Source: Burkholderiaceae bacterium
GTDB lineage: Bacteria > Pseudomonadota > Gammaproteobacteria > Burkholderiales > Burkholderiaceae
Direction of reading: 5' to 3'
NCBI GenBank assembly: GCA_030151165.1
Contig: JASLEM010000227.1
Location: forward strand, 1-22,401
DNA length: 22,401 nt
Below the pieces are notes generated by a model. It was not told where the DNA came from. It saw nothing but the letters and a program-made list of their open reading frames with translations, and made no database searches. The translations under genes were made by a program, and so were the position numbers. Positions 13,833 to 22,225 of this stretch are shown in pieces; the stretch's first letter is position 1, and every line of letters starts with the position of its first letter.

Positions 13833-15539
13833 TCAGCGCAGGCTGACGGTCACCCGCTTCCATGCCGGATCCTGCCAGCGGTAGAACGCGGTCAGCGAGC
13901 CGGGCGCGTCGGCCTGGCGCTCGGTCTCCAGCGTCTCACCATCCAGCAGCTCGTAGGTGCGCAGCGTGCGGCTCGCGTGCAGCGGGTCGCGCACCTCGCG
14001 CGCGGCCAGCACCTCGCCCGTCGCCGGCACCCAGCCCGCGAACTCGACATAGCCGACACCCGCCGCATCGGTCGACGGCGGCAGCACCTGCACCGTCCAG
14101 CCCGCCGGCGTGAGGCGGAACATCCACAGCTCGCGCCAGCCCGCCAACGGCTGCACGGCCAGCGCGAGCCGCGTCGCGCCCGCGTTCACGCGCGCGGAGG
14201 CCGTCCACACGGTCGCGAACGTGCAGCGGCGCGCGAGGGCGTGGGCGACGTCGTGCTTCGCGTCGACCAGCAGCACGCAGGTCTCGCCCGCTTGACCGGG
14301 TTGCGTGACGACATGCAGCGTCGCGGCCGCCGGGGCGATCGGCATCTCCGCCGCCCAGCGCGACGCGCCGACCCGCATCGCGGCGTCCGCATACGTGGAC
14401 TGGTCGTCGTCGGCGAGCTCCGCCTTGTCGATGCCCGCCAGCGCGTCGAGCGCGGCGTTGCCGGCGCGCTGCACGTCGAGCGCAGTCACGGCCGGCAGGC
14501 CGGTGCTCGCCGCGCCCGACGCCGCCTCGACGACCTGGCGGCGGCTGTCCTCGAACGCGATCGCCGACCACACGCCGGCCTGGCGCATGCGGATGCGATT
14601 GCGTTCGTAGGCCGGCAGCCCGGCCACCGGCACGCGATCGAGCAGCGCGGCGCGCGCCTGGTCGGCCTGCCAGCGTTGCAGCGGCGGCAGCGTCGGCGAG
14701 ACGCAGTCGTGGCGCGTCAACGCGAGCGCCGCGCGGGCCGCCTGGTCGGGCGTCGGATCCAGCGCGAACACGCGGCGGAAGGCGTCGCCGTCGTAGCACA
14801 GCGACACGCCGCCGTCGCGATCGATGCTGTCGAAGTGCACGCCCAGGCCGACCGCGACCTCGAGCTGCGCGGCCACGCTGGTCTCGCCCGGCTTCGGCGC
14901 CGCGGCCGTCGACGCGTTCGCCGCGCCGGCCGCGTTCGCGTGCCACGCGAGGCGCTCGGCCATCGTGCCCATCGCGTCGAACACCTCGGCCGTGATCGTG
15001 CCGGCGGGCGCCGCCTTGAGATACGCGGCGGCCAGGCCGAGACCCAGCGACTCGGCGCCGGGGCGGTCGCGCAGGAAGCGCACGAGCGCGAGCAGCTCCG
15101 GCGCCTCGGCCGGCGCGAGCGTCAGCGCGCGCACCGCGTTCGCGCGCACGAAGCCCCCGCGCTCGCGGCCCGGGTCGTAGACCTGCAGGTAGTCCATGCG
15201 CTCGCCGCGCAGCTCCAGCAGCGTGCCCGGGCTCAGCACCGCGAGCGGCGCGCCGGCGCTGCGCGGGCCGCTGCGCAGCGGGACGCCGTCCTGCGTCACG
15301 AGCGCATACGTGGGTGAGGTATGCACCGCGGCCGGCGAAGCGACCTGCGCGGCCGGCGCCGCGGCCGCGTGCGCCGTGGGCGGGAACACGATGCAGGCGA
15401 TCGCGGCGGCGGTGGCGGCCGCGCAGATCACGAGCGTGCGCAACGGGTGCGACGGCCGCGGCGCACGGTCGTGCACGAGGCAGCGGCGGCGGCGGACCTG
15501 CGCGCCGAACGGGCCGTCGAGGCGACGCGGGCCGGTCAT
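13833..15539 (-). CDS. Exported SH3b-domain protein of unknown function
   Basis: This 568-residue protein has a long basic N-terminus, a hydrophobic segment at about 34-52 (TLVICAAATAAAIACIVF) ending in PPTAHAAA, which is a signal peptide or anchor, then a bacterial SH3 domain at about 78-140 (YALVTQDGVPLRSGP, LAVLSPGTLLELRGERMDYL, GGFVRANAV). The remaining 430 residues are Ala-rich and not recognised. The C-terminal third has beta-type segments (LHVVTQPGQAGETCVLLVD, LTPAGWTVQVLPPS). SH3b domains in exported proteins often bind cell-wall peptides. The start ATG overlaps the stop of the SPFH gene (ATGA), so the two products are probably made together and may form an envelope complex. A GTG near 15478 is an alternative start with a more usual signal-peptide length. 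Confidence 0.8.
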   Translation of the reverse strand: MTGPRRLDGPFGAQVRRRRCLVHDRAPRPSHPLRTLVICAAATAAAIACIVFPPTAHAAAAPAAQVASPAAVHTSPTYALVTQDGVPLRSGPRSAGAPLAVLSPGTLLELRGERMDYLQVYDPGRERGGFVRANAVRALTLAPAEAPELLALVRFLRDRPGAESLGLGLAAAYLKAAPAGTITAEVFDAMGTMAERLAWHANAAGAANASTAAAPKPGETSVAAQLEVAVGLGVHFDSIDRDGGVSLCYDGDAFRRVFALDPTPDQAARAALALTRHDCVSPTLPPLQRWQADQARAALLDRVPVAGLPAYERNRIRMRQAGVWSAIAFEDSRRQVVEAASGAASTGLPAVTALDVQRAGNAALDALAGIDKAELADDDQSTYADAAMRVGASRWAAEMPIAPAAATLHVVTQPGQAGETCVLLVDAKHDVAHALARRCTFATVWTASARVNAGATRLALAVQPLAGWRELWMFRLTPAGWTVQVLPPSTDAAGVGYVEFAGWVPATGEVLAAREVRDPLHASRTLRTYELLDGETLETERQADAPGSLTAFYRWQDPAWKRVTVSLR

Positions 15540-16831
15540 TGCGCAGCCTCCGTCGACGTGTCGGCCGTCGTGGGCGCGGCGGCGGCGGTCTGCGTAGCCT
15601 TCGCGCCGCCCAGCAGCGCCGAGCCGATGAAGCCGCCGTCGGCCGGCGGCGGCGCGATGATGACCTGGATCTTGTCGGAAAGCTTGTCGGCCATCGTCTT
15701 CTGGATCAGCAACGGGTGGCGCGTGATCAGGTCGCCCTCGCGCGCCATCTGCTCGCTGTTGCTCCTGCCGACCTTGTCCATGCGGTAGACCTCGGCGTCG
15801 GCCAGCTTGTTGCGCGAGTCGGCCTCGCCGGCAGCCTCGATGCGGCGCGCCTCGGCCGCGCCCTCCGCGGTCTTGATGCGCGACACCTTCTCCGCCTCGG
15901 CCTCGAGCTGGCGCTGCTGGATCTGCTTCTCCTTGAACGGCAGCACGTGCGCCATCGCCTCCTCCTGTGCCTTGGCGGCGATCACCTGCTCGCTGCCCGC
16001 GGCCTCGGCGGCCTTCTCGCGCTTGACCTTGTCGGCATCGGCCTCCAGCTCGGCCTGCTTCACCTGCTTGTCCTTCAGCTCCAGCGTGTAGCGCATCTTC
16101 TCGCTCTCGAGTTCCTCGGCGAGCAGCGCCTCCATGCCGCGCTTGTAGTCCGCGGGCAGGTCTATCTTGCCGACCTGCACGCCGTGCAGCACGACGCCGT
16201 CGGCGGCGAGCCTCGGCCGCAGTTCGGCTTCGATCACCTGCTGGATCTCGGCGCGCTTCGTCGAGAAGATCTCGCGCACCGTGTAGCGCGTGAAGACGCG
16301 GTAGATGACGCCCTGCACTTCCGGCGCGACGACCTCGCCGTCGATGTCGACGGGCAGGTCGCGCGCGACGGTGCCGACCTTGGCCGGGTCGAGCGCGTAG
16401 CGCACCGAGAGGTCGACGCCGATCGACAGGCCTTCGACCGACTGGAACGGCGCGCCGCCGTCGGCATGCGCGCTCTGCGCCGGGTGGAAGACCTGTTCGC
16501 GCAGGTCGTAGAGCCGCAGCTCCTGCAGGCCGGGGATCACCATCACGGTGCCGGCGCGGAACTCGCTGGCGTTGCCCGTGAGCCGGTTCGTGCGCACCGC
16601 CATCTGGGCGCGCGGCACCGTCTTGATCGGCGGATGCGTCCACAGCGCCCAGCCGGCGACGGCGACGACGGCGCAGGCCAGCAACGGGCGGCGAGCGCGG
16701 TGCACGCCGCTGGCGACGTCGCCGAGCGCGTCGCGGATGGCCTGGGCCAGCGCCGTGACGCGGACGGCCGGGCGGATGGCGGGGGTGTCGTTGGTGTCGG
16801 CGGTGTCGGCGCTGTCGATCGGGTCGGTCAT
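15536..16831 (-). CDS. SPFH/band-7 (prohibitin-like) membrane protein
   Basis: This 431-residue protein has a cytoplasmic tail, one membrane segment (about 48-65, RPLLACAVVAVAGWALW), a band-7 domain (about 70-260: VPRAQMAVRTNRLTG, VDLSVRYALDPAKVG, TVREIFSTKRAEIQ, VVLHGVQVGKIDLP) and a long Glu/Lys/Ala coiled coil (about 230-350). SPFH proteins form large ring assemblies in membranes and often control proteases or membrane microdomains. An AGGAG-like ribosome site directly upstream supports the ATG. The ATGA overlap ties it to the SH3b protein downstream. Upstream, 197 bases separate it from the divergent response regulator gene, with no clear promoter motif that I could pick. Confidence 0.92.
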   Translation of the reverse strand: MTDPIDSADTADTNDTPAIRPAVRVTALAQAIRDALGDVASGVHRARRPLLACAVVAVAGWALWTHPPIKTVPRAQMAVRTNRLTGNASEFRAGTVMVIPGLQELRLYDLREQVFHPAQSAHADGGAPFQSVEGLSIGVDLSVRYALDPAKVGTVARDLPVDIDGEVVAPEVQGVIYRVFTRYTVREIFSTKRAEIQQVIEAELRPRLAADGVVLHGVQVGKIDLPADYKRGMEALLAEELESEKMRYTLELKDKQVKQAELEADADKVKREKAAEAAGSEQVIAAKAQEEAMAHVLPFKEKQIQQRQLEAEAEKVSRIKTAEGAAEARRIEAAGEADSRNKLADAEVYRMDKVGRSNSEQMAREGDLITRHPLLIQKTMADKLSDKIQVIIAPPPADGGFIGSALLGGAKATQTAAAAPTTADTSTEAAQ

Positions 16832-17028
16832 GTCGGGGCTCCTCGGGGTGGGTCTCGTTGGTGTGAAGCCATTCTTTCGACGCGGCGCAGAGCGTTCAAC
16901 GACGCGCCAGGGCCAGTGCGTTCACGCGCGGCGAGCGGGCGCTCCGGGTCACGGAGGAAACACTCACGCGGGCCGCGGCGAGGCCGCCGGATAATCGGAG
17001 CGACCGACACCCCGCCCAAGGATTCCCC

Positions 17029-17739
17029 GTGCCGAACAACGTCGTCCGCGTGGCGATCATCGAAGACGACCCGCCGACGAGCGACCAGCTCAAGGGCTGG
17101 ATCCTGTCGGCGCGGCCCGGCCTGCAGGTCGACCAGTGGTTCACGCGCGACGACGCCGAGAGCGCGATCACGCGCGAGCGCTACGACCTCGTGGTGATGG
17201 ACATCGAGCTCGGCCGCGAGCGCCATGCCGGCGTCGCGCTGATCAACGCGATCAACAAGCAGCACGGCACGCCGGTGCTGGTCGTCTCCGCGATGCCCGC
17301 GACGATCTACCGCAGCATCATGAAGGCGCTCGACGCCTGGGACTACCTGCAGAAGACGACCTTCGAGGAAGCCGACTTCATCGACACCGTGCTCGAGATG
17401 CTGCGCGCGACCAAGGATCGCCCCGCGCCGAAGGCCGCCGCCACGCCCGCCGCGCCGGCGGACGCCGAGCTGAGCCTCGACCCGCTGCGCCAGGGCGCCG
17501 TGCTGTGGCGCGGCCACCGCGTCAACCTGCCGCTGACCGCGCAGCGCATCCTCGCGGCGCTGCACGCGCACCGCGGCGAGGTGGTGTCGTACGACGAGCT
17601 GTTCCAGGTCGTGAAGACCGGCCGCAACCGCGACAACGTGCGCAAGCACATCAGCACGATCCGCGAGGCGTTCCGCGACATCGATCCGTCGTTCGAAGGC
17701 ATCGAGAGCGTGCCCATGCGCGGCTTCAAGTGGCTGTGA
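17029..17739 (+). CDS. OmpR-type response regulator
   Basis: This 236-residue protein starts with GTG, with AAGGA a few bases before it. It has a receiver domain (1-125) with acidic pocket E12-D13-D14, phospho-acceptor D58 in VVMDIELG, S87 and K109 (DYLQK). An Ala/Pro linker follows (about 128-142), then a winged-helix DNA-binding domain (about 145-236: LPLTAQRILAALHAHRGEVV, NVRKHISTIREAF, VPMRGFKWL). It would act as a transcription factor controlled by the sensor kinase downstream. Between the two genes is a GC-rich stretch, so the exact kinase start is uncertain. The DIELGRERHAGVAL segment after D58 is longer than in classic OmpR proteins. Targets cannot be told from the sequence. Confidence 0.95.
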   Translation: MPNNVVRVAIIEDDPPTSDQLKGWILSARPGLQVDQWFTRDDAESAITRERYDLVVMDIELGRERHAGVALINAINKQHGTPVLVVSAMPATIYRSIMKALDAWDYLQKTTFEEADFIDTVLEMLRATKDRPAPKAAATPAAPADAELSLDPLRQGAVLWRGHRVNLPLTAQRILAALHAHRGEVVSYDELFQVVKTGRNRDNVRKHISTIREAFRDIDPSFEGIESVPMRGFKWL

Positions 17740-17867
17740 CATGTTGACCCCCCGCCTGCGGCATGCCGCAGCCAGCCCTCCGAGCGGGCGCGCGGCCTTG
17801 CCCCGGAGCGGCCGAGCGCGGCGGCCGCGTGCTTTCGCCCGTTGCTCGACGCCGCGTGCCCGCGAAC

Positions 17868-20108
17868 ATGCGCGCTAGGCTCTCGCAGGTGCTGCGCGAC
17901 TGGCGCTGGCCCGGCATCGCGTTCTTCCGCCTGCGGCTGTTCTTCCGCGGCGTGTTCCTGCTGCTGGCGGTGGCGACGGTCGCGATCGCGCTGCTGGTGC
18001 TGCAGGACGAGAAGGAGCTCAGCGACCGCAGCTACCGCCAGGGTTTCGCGAAGACGATGGCCCAGGTCGCGGCGCAGCTGCGCCAGCCGGTCGGCCAGCT
18101 CGCGCTGCTGAACCCGCCGCCGCCCGCGGCCGGCGCGTCCGCGCCGGCCGTCGACGCGCATCCCGGCGCCGTCCATCCGCTCGTGCTGCCGTTCGCGGCG
18201 CTCGACTTCGACGACCACAACAAGGTCGAGCAGGCCGTCGAGATGGCCGGCTGCACGCGCCAATATCCGGGCGACGCGGCGCTGTGCGTCGCGGTCGGCG
18301 GCAACCCGTGGGCCGGCGGCTTCGTGTACGTGGTGGGGCATGTGAACAGCCTCGCGCCCGTGGCCCACGCGCGCGGCGAGCACGACCTGTCGCTCGCGCA
18401 CCGACTGCGCGTCGACGTCGACCTGCGCGGACGGCACTACGGCTGGATCGCGCCGTTCGAGTCGGACGAGACGCTCGCCGGCAACGTGCTGCGCGGCCGG
18501 CTCACCGGCTTCGCGCAGGACGAGGACGGCAACACGACGACGCGCCCCGCGCGCGACTTCCGCGGCTGGCTGTGGCAGGGCGGCCCGTGCCTGGATACGG
18601 CCACGGGTACCGGCCGCGGCACGCCGCCGGGCGCCTGCGAGCGCCGCGCGTTCTTCTCGGTGCGCCTGCCCGTCGACGTGCTGCACGACGACCTGCTCGC
18701 CACCCCGCACCCGGCCTGGCCGCCGGCCGACCTGCACCGCATCGACGTGCGCGTGCAATGGCTCGCGCCCGGCGACGGCGCGCCGCTGTTCGACAGCGCG
18801 CGGGCCGGTGCGACGGCGCCGTTCTCGCTGGGCGATCTCGGCACGCAGCTGCTGCCCGGCGAGACGCTCGAGCTGCGCAAGGTCGGCGCGCCGGCCGACT
18901 CCGCCCCGCTCGCCACGCTGAAGGGCACGGCCACGCCGCTGCCGCCGGCGTCGAGCTGGATGCCGCAGGTGGTCAACGACACGATGATCCGCGGCATCCG
19001 CTCCGCGCTGCGCCGGCTGCCCGGCTCCGCCGACGACACGCCGATCGAGGCGACCGAGACGATCCGCACGACGGCCGGCAGCTACGAGCTGCGCGGCGTC
19101 GGCGACGAGCGCAGCGCGAACCGCAACCTCGCGGTGGTGGCGACGCGCGTGTCGTGGTTCGTCGTCGCGATGCTGGTCGCGCTCGCGCTCGCATGGGGCG
19201 CGATCGAGTGGACGATCATCCGCCGCATCACGATGCTCACGAAGCGCTCCCGCGCCGTGACGGCCGCCGTCGTCGACGAAGGCGCCAATACGGCCACGGG
19301 TATGGCACCTCGCGGCCGCTGGTCGAGCCTCGACATCGCCGACCTGCGCAGCCCCGACGAGCTCGGCGTGCTCGCGAGCTGCCTCGCCGAGCTGCTGCAG
19401 CGCGTGAACGAGAGCATGCAGCGCGAGCGGCTGCGCGCGGAGCAGGAGAAAGACCAGTGGATGGCGGTGGGGCACGAGATCATGTCGCCGCTGCAGTCGC
19501 TGATCGCGCTGCACGGCGCGCCCGACGACGCGAGCCGGCGCTACATCCTGCGCATGCAGCAGGCGATCCGCGTGCTGTACGGCAGCGCGTCGCCGAGCGA
19601 GGCGTTCCAGTCGACCACGCTGCAGCTCGCGACGCTGGAGCTCGGCGCCTTCCTCGCGGCGGTCGCGGCGAACGCGCCGCACGCGGGCATCGCGGATGTC
19701 CGCTACGAGGGCTCGCCCGAGCCGGTCGTCGTGCGGGCGGACGAATATCCGCTCGAGGACGTCGTCACCCACGTGCTGCAGAACGCGCAACGCCACCGCC
19801 GCGCCGGCACGCCGATCACGCTGCGGCTGCGCGCCGACGAGACCAGCGCCACCGTCGAACTGCACAACGAGGGCGACCCGATCCCGCCCGACCTGATCGA
19901 CAAGATCTTCGAGTACGGCGTCTCGGGCGCGGACGACGGCGGCTCGCCCGACGACGCGTCGACCGCCGCACCGCAACGCGGCCAGGGGCTGTTCGTCGCG
20001 AAGACCTACATGGCCAAGATGGGCGGCACGATCGCGGCGGCGAACGTCGACGGCGGCGTGCGCATCGTGCTGTCGTTCCCGCGGGTGTCGGGCGCGACGG
20101 CGGGCTGA
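17868..20108 (+). CDS. Membrane sensor histidine kinase
   Basis: This is a 746-residue protein from the ATG chosen here: membrane helix 1 (about 26-45), a large periplasmic region (about 46-427), membrane helix 2 (about 428-450), then a cytoplasmic kinase. H536 lies in VGHEIMSPLQSL (canonical H-box form HExxSPL). The N-box is VLQNAQRH (N639). The D-box is replaced by NEGDPIPPDLIDKIFE, and the G2 box is GQGLFVAK (G705, G707). The periplasmic part contains C-rich segments (WQGGPCLDTATG, PGACERRAFF) that I do not recognise; a ligand cannot be named. Upstream in-frame starts (17763, 17829, 17856) extend into a GC-rich repeat-like stretch, so the ATG next to the basic N-terminus is preferred. It is the obvious partner of the response regulator 129 bases upstream. 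Confidence 0.9.
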   Translation: MRARLSQVLRDWRWPGIAFFRLRLFFRGVFLLLAVATVAIALLVLQDEKELSDRSYRQGFAKTMAQVAAQLRQPVGQLALLNPPPPAAGASAPAVDAHPGAVHPLVLPFAALDFDDHNKVEQAVEMAGCTRQYPGDAALCVAVGGNPWAGGFVYVVGHVNSLAPVAHARGEHDLSLAHRLRVDVDLRGRHYGWIAPFESDETLAGNVLRGRLTGFAQDEDGNTTTRPARDFRGWLWQGGPCLDTATGTGRGTPPGACERRAFFSVRLPVDVLHDDLLATPHPAWPPADLHRIDVRVQWLAPGDGAPLFDSARAGATAPFSLGDLGTQLLPGETLELRKVGAPADSAPLATLKGTATPLPPASSWMPQVVNDTMIRGIRSALRRLPGSADDTPIEATETIRTTAGSYELRGVGDERSANRNLAVVATRVSWFVVAMLVALALAWGAIEWTIIRRITMLTKRSRAVTAAVVDEGANTATGMAPRGRWSSLDIADLRSPDELGVLASCLAELLQRVNESMQRERLRAEQEKDQWMAVGHEIMSPLQSLIALHGAPDDASRRYILRMQQAIRVLYGSASPSEAFQSTTLQLATLELGAFLAAVAANAPHAGIADVRYEGSPEPVVVRADEYPLEDVVTHVLQNAQRHRRAGTPITLRLRADETSATVELHNEGDPIPPDLIDKIFEYGVSGADDGGSPDDASTAAPQRGQGLFVAKTYMAKMGGTIAAANVDGGVRIVLSFPRVSGATAG
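18595..18609 (+). repeat. ATACGGCCACGGGTA repeat, copy 1 (inside the sensor kinase)
   Basis: This is identical over 15 bases to 19288-19302 and related to 21166-21181. It lies in the periplasmic coding region and reads (D)TATG in the kinase frame. Confidence 0.5.
19288..19302 (+). repeat. ATACGGCCACGGGTA repeat, copy 2 (inside the sensor kinase)
   Basis: This is an exact 15-base match to copy 1, 693 bases downstream in the same frame. With its flanks it forms an imperfect hairpin (GCCAATAC ... GTATGGC). Confidence 0.5.
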
Positions 20109-20197
20109 GCGCGCGCGGCGCGCGAATGTTGCAGCGGTGTCATGAACGGACGCAAGACGCCGCACGGCGCCCGCACGATCGGAGCGACAGTACGGTC

Positions 20198-21151
20198 ATG
20201 CCGCTGACCTCGCCCTCCCCTTCCCGCGCCGCCGCGCGCTTCGCGGCCGCGGCGCTCGCGCTCGCCATGCTGCTGCCCGGGACGTCCGATGCGCAGCGCT
20301 TCTCGAGCCTGCGCGACCGCGGCGCGCTCGACGACGGCGGCCGCGGCGACGTGCGCAGCTCGCGCGCGCCCGAAGGCACGCGCGAGATCGCGGACGTCGC
20401 ATACGGCGCGGATCCGAGCCAGCGCTTCGACGTCTACCTGCCCGCCACGCCGGTGTCCGCCACCGCGCCGATGCCGGTCATCTTCTTCGTGCACGGCGGC
20501 GGCTGGGCGTTCGGCGACAAGGCGATGCGCCGCGTCGTCGAGCCGAAGGTGGCGCACTGGGTCGCGCAGGGTTGGGTCGTCGTCTCGGCGAACACGCGGC
20601 TGTTGCCGACGCCCGTCGCGCAGCAGGCCGACGACGTCGCCGCGGCGATCGCGGTCGCGCAGTCGCAGGCGGCGTCGTGGGGTGCCGACGCGAACCGCTT
20701 CGTGCTGATGGGCCACTCGGCCGGCGCGCACCTCGTCGCGCTGGTCGCGGCCGGCGCGAAGACCCCCGCCCACCCGAAGCCCTGGCGCGGCGCGGTGCTG
20801 CTGGACAGCGCCGTGCTCGACCTCCCGCTGCTGATGGCGCACCGCCACCTGGGCCTCTACGACAACGCGTTCGGCACCGATCCGGCGCAGTGGCCCGCGC
20901 TGTCGCCATACGCCGCGCTCGGCACCCGTCCGGACAGCGACGCCATCCCCGCGCCCTTCCTCGAGGTCTGCTCGTCGCGCCGCGCCGAGTCCTGCCCGCA
21001 GGCCGACCGCTTCGCGGCCCGCGCGCAGTCGCTCGGCGGCCAGGCGCGCGTGCTGCGCGAGGACCTGTCGCACGGCGAGATCAACGCCACGCTCGGCGCG
21101 CCGTCGGACTACACGTCGCAGGTCGACGCATTCCTGCAGTCGCTGCGCTGA
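20198..21151 (+). CDS. Exported alpha/beta hydrolase (BD-FAE/kynurenine-formamidase-like esterase)
   Basis: This 317-residue protein has a signal peptide (about 1-32, AAARFAAAALALAMLLPGTSDA) and an alpha/beta-hydrolase fold. The oxyanion-hole motif HGGGW is at 99-103, the nucleophile elbow GHSAG has S174, and a candidate catalytic histidine is H292 in LSHGEI. The third triad residue is less clear; the region FLEVCSSRRAESCPQAD (254-270) is where an acid is expected and reads E256 or D270. The HGGGW plus GHSAGAHL combination is typical of kynurenine-formamidase-like and BD-FAE esterases, which hydrolyse ester or formamide bonds. Being secreted, it is more likely an esterase or lipase than a cytosolic formamidase. 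It is 89 bases downstream of the kinase, possibly in the same transcript. The ribosome site is weak (GGAG, 13 bases upstream). Confidence 0.9.
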   Translation: MPLTSPSPSRAAARFAAAALALAMLLPGTSDAQRFSSLRDRGALDDGGRGDVRSSRAPEGTREIADVAYGADPSQRFDVYLPATPVSATAPMPVIFFVHGGGWAFGDKAMRRVVEPKVAHWVAQGWVVVSANTRLLPTPVAQQADDVAAAIAVAQSQAASWGADANRFVLMGHSAGAHLVALVAAGAKTPAHPKPWRGAVLLDSAVLDLPLLMAHRHLGLYDNAFGTDPAQWPALSPYAALGTRPDSDAIPAPFLEVCSSRRAESCPQADRFAARAQSLGGQARVLREDLSHGEINATLGAPSDYTSQVDAFLQSLR

Positions 21152-21158
21152 GCGCCCA

Positions 21159-21187
21159 CCGGCGCATACGGCCAGGCGTATCGCCGG
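21159..21187. terminator. Hairpin between convergent genes, third member of the ATAC...GTAT family
   Basis: CCGGCGCATACG (21159-21170) and CGTATCGCCGG (21177-21187) form a stem with one bulged base. The hairpin contains ATACGGCCAGGCGTAT (21166-21181), close to the two repeats in the kinase gene. It lies between the hydrolase stop and the convergent gene's stop, so a bidirectional terminator is plausible, although there is no T-tract. Confidence 0.5.
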
Positions 21188-21196
21188 CGCGGATGA

Positions 21197-22213
21197 TCAG
21201 CGCGCCGCGCCGGCCTTCACGTCGGGGCCGTCTGTGCTCGTCGAGCTGGCGTCGCCCGCGAGGAAGCGGTCGGACTTCGATTGCGCGTTGGCGATCGCGG
21301 CGCCGACGTCGACCGGCGACGACGCCTTCGCCGCGGCGACGGTCGCCGGCCTGACCGCCGGCGTTGCCGGCGTCGCGGTCGCGGGCGGCGCGGCGGCGTC
21401 GGCGACCGGGGCCGATGCGGCGTCGGCCTGCACGGGCGCCGGTGCCGGCACCGGGGCTTGCGCGCCCGGCGTGGCCGGCATCGGCGTCGGCGCGATCGTC
21501 GCGACGGCCGGGCGCGCGATGGCCTGGCTCGTCGGCGCCGGCCTGGTCGACACCCTCGCGGCAAGCAGCAACGCGCCAGCGGCCACGAGCGCGGCGATGC
21601 CGATCGTCAGCCACAGCGCGAGGCGGCTGCCGGCGCGGCCAGCCGGCGCCGCGACGACGGCGGGGGCGCCGGGCGCAGCGTGCGCGCCGACCTCGGCGGG
21701 GAAGTCCGGCGTCGTGTCCTCGAACGCGCGGACGATCATCTCGGTCGGCGCGAGCACGCGGCCGGCCTGCGGCGTCGGCTTCAGCGGCAGGACGCGGGCC
21801 GGCTCCGCGCGCGGCATGGCCGGCGTCACGGCGGCTTCGACCGCCGCGGGCGCGACGGGCTGGCTCGTCGCGACGTCAGCGACCGGCGTCGCGGCGTCGG
21901 CGACAGGCGCTGCTGCCGTCGTCGTCGCGGGCTCGCCGCTGTCGAGCGCGACACCCGGCGGGGTATCGGCCTTCGTCGGCATCTCGGGCGCGCTCGCGCG
22001 CGCGGCACGCGCGACGACCGCGAAGGCCATCGACGCCTGCTCGAAGCGGGCGAGCGCGCTGTCGATCGAGGTGTCGGCCGCGCGCGCCTCCGACGTCCAG
22101 TGCTCGACGCGCAAGGCGTCCGCGGCATCCTCGGCGAAGGACGAGTCGAACTGGGTCGGCGTCTCGTCGTCGGCGTGCGACGTCGGATGTCGGTCGTGGG
22201 CGGGCGATGTCAT
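21197..22213 (-). CDS. Ala/Pro-rich single-pass membrane protein, unknown function
   Basis: This 338-residue protein starts at the ATG preceded by a perfect GGAGGT ribosome site with 6-base spacing (22220-22225), which decides against the longer frame starting at 22243. It has a mostly acidic N-terminal cytoplasmic part (FAEDAADALRVEHWTSEARAAD, described only), a long Ala/Pro/Thr/Val-rich region, one membrane helix at about 198-220 (LALWLTIGIAALVAAGALLL) and a second Ala/Pro/Thr linker. The end (VDVGAAIANAQSKSDRFLAGD) is less repetitive. I recognise no domain. A bitopic scaffold or envelope-spanning linker is possible, by composition only. It converges on the hydrolase gene across a hairpin. 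Bases 22214-22401 upstream hold no gene that I can support. Confidence 0.75.
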   Translation of the reverse strand: MTSPAHDRHPTSHADDETPTQFDSSFAEDAADALRVEHWTSEARAADTSIDSALARFEQASMAFAVVARAARASAPEMPTKADTPPGVALDSGEPATTTAAAPVADAATPVADVATSQPVAPAAVEAAVTPAMPRAEPARVLPLKPTPQAGRVLAPTEMIVRAFEDTTPDFPAEVGAHAAPGAPAVVAAPAGRAGSRLALWLTIGIAALVAAGALLLAARVSTRPAPTSQAIARPAVATIAPTPMPATPGAQAPVPAPAPVQADAASAPVADAAAPPATATPATPAVRPATVAAAKASSPVDVGAAIANAQSKSDRFLAGDASSTSTDGPDVKAGAAR

Positions 22214-22219
22214 GGGGTG

Positions 22220-22225
22220 ACCTCC
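22220..22225 (-). promoter_or_regulatory. Strong ribosome binding site GGAGGT for the Ala/Pro-rich protein
   Basis: On the minus strand GGAGGT lies 6 bases before the ATG at 22213. It fixes the start at MTSPAHDRH rather than the upstream in-frame ATG at 22243, which has no comparable site. Confidence 0.75.

Noticed and set aside
16985..17000. GATAAT as a -10 box for the response regulator
   Set aside because: No acceptable -35 at the right distance, so it is not listed as a promoter.
17343..20165. Long minus-strand frame opposite the response regulator and sensor kinase
   Set aside because: Low-complexity Arg/Ala-rich translation without recognisable motifs; the plus strand holds a complete two-component pair.
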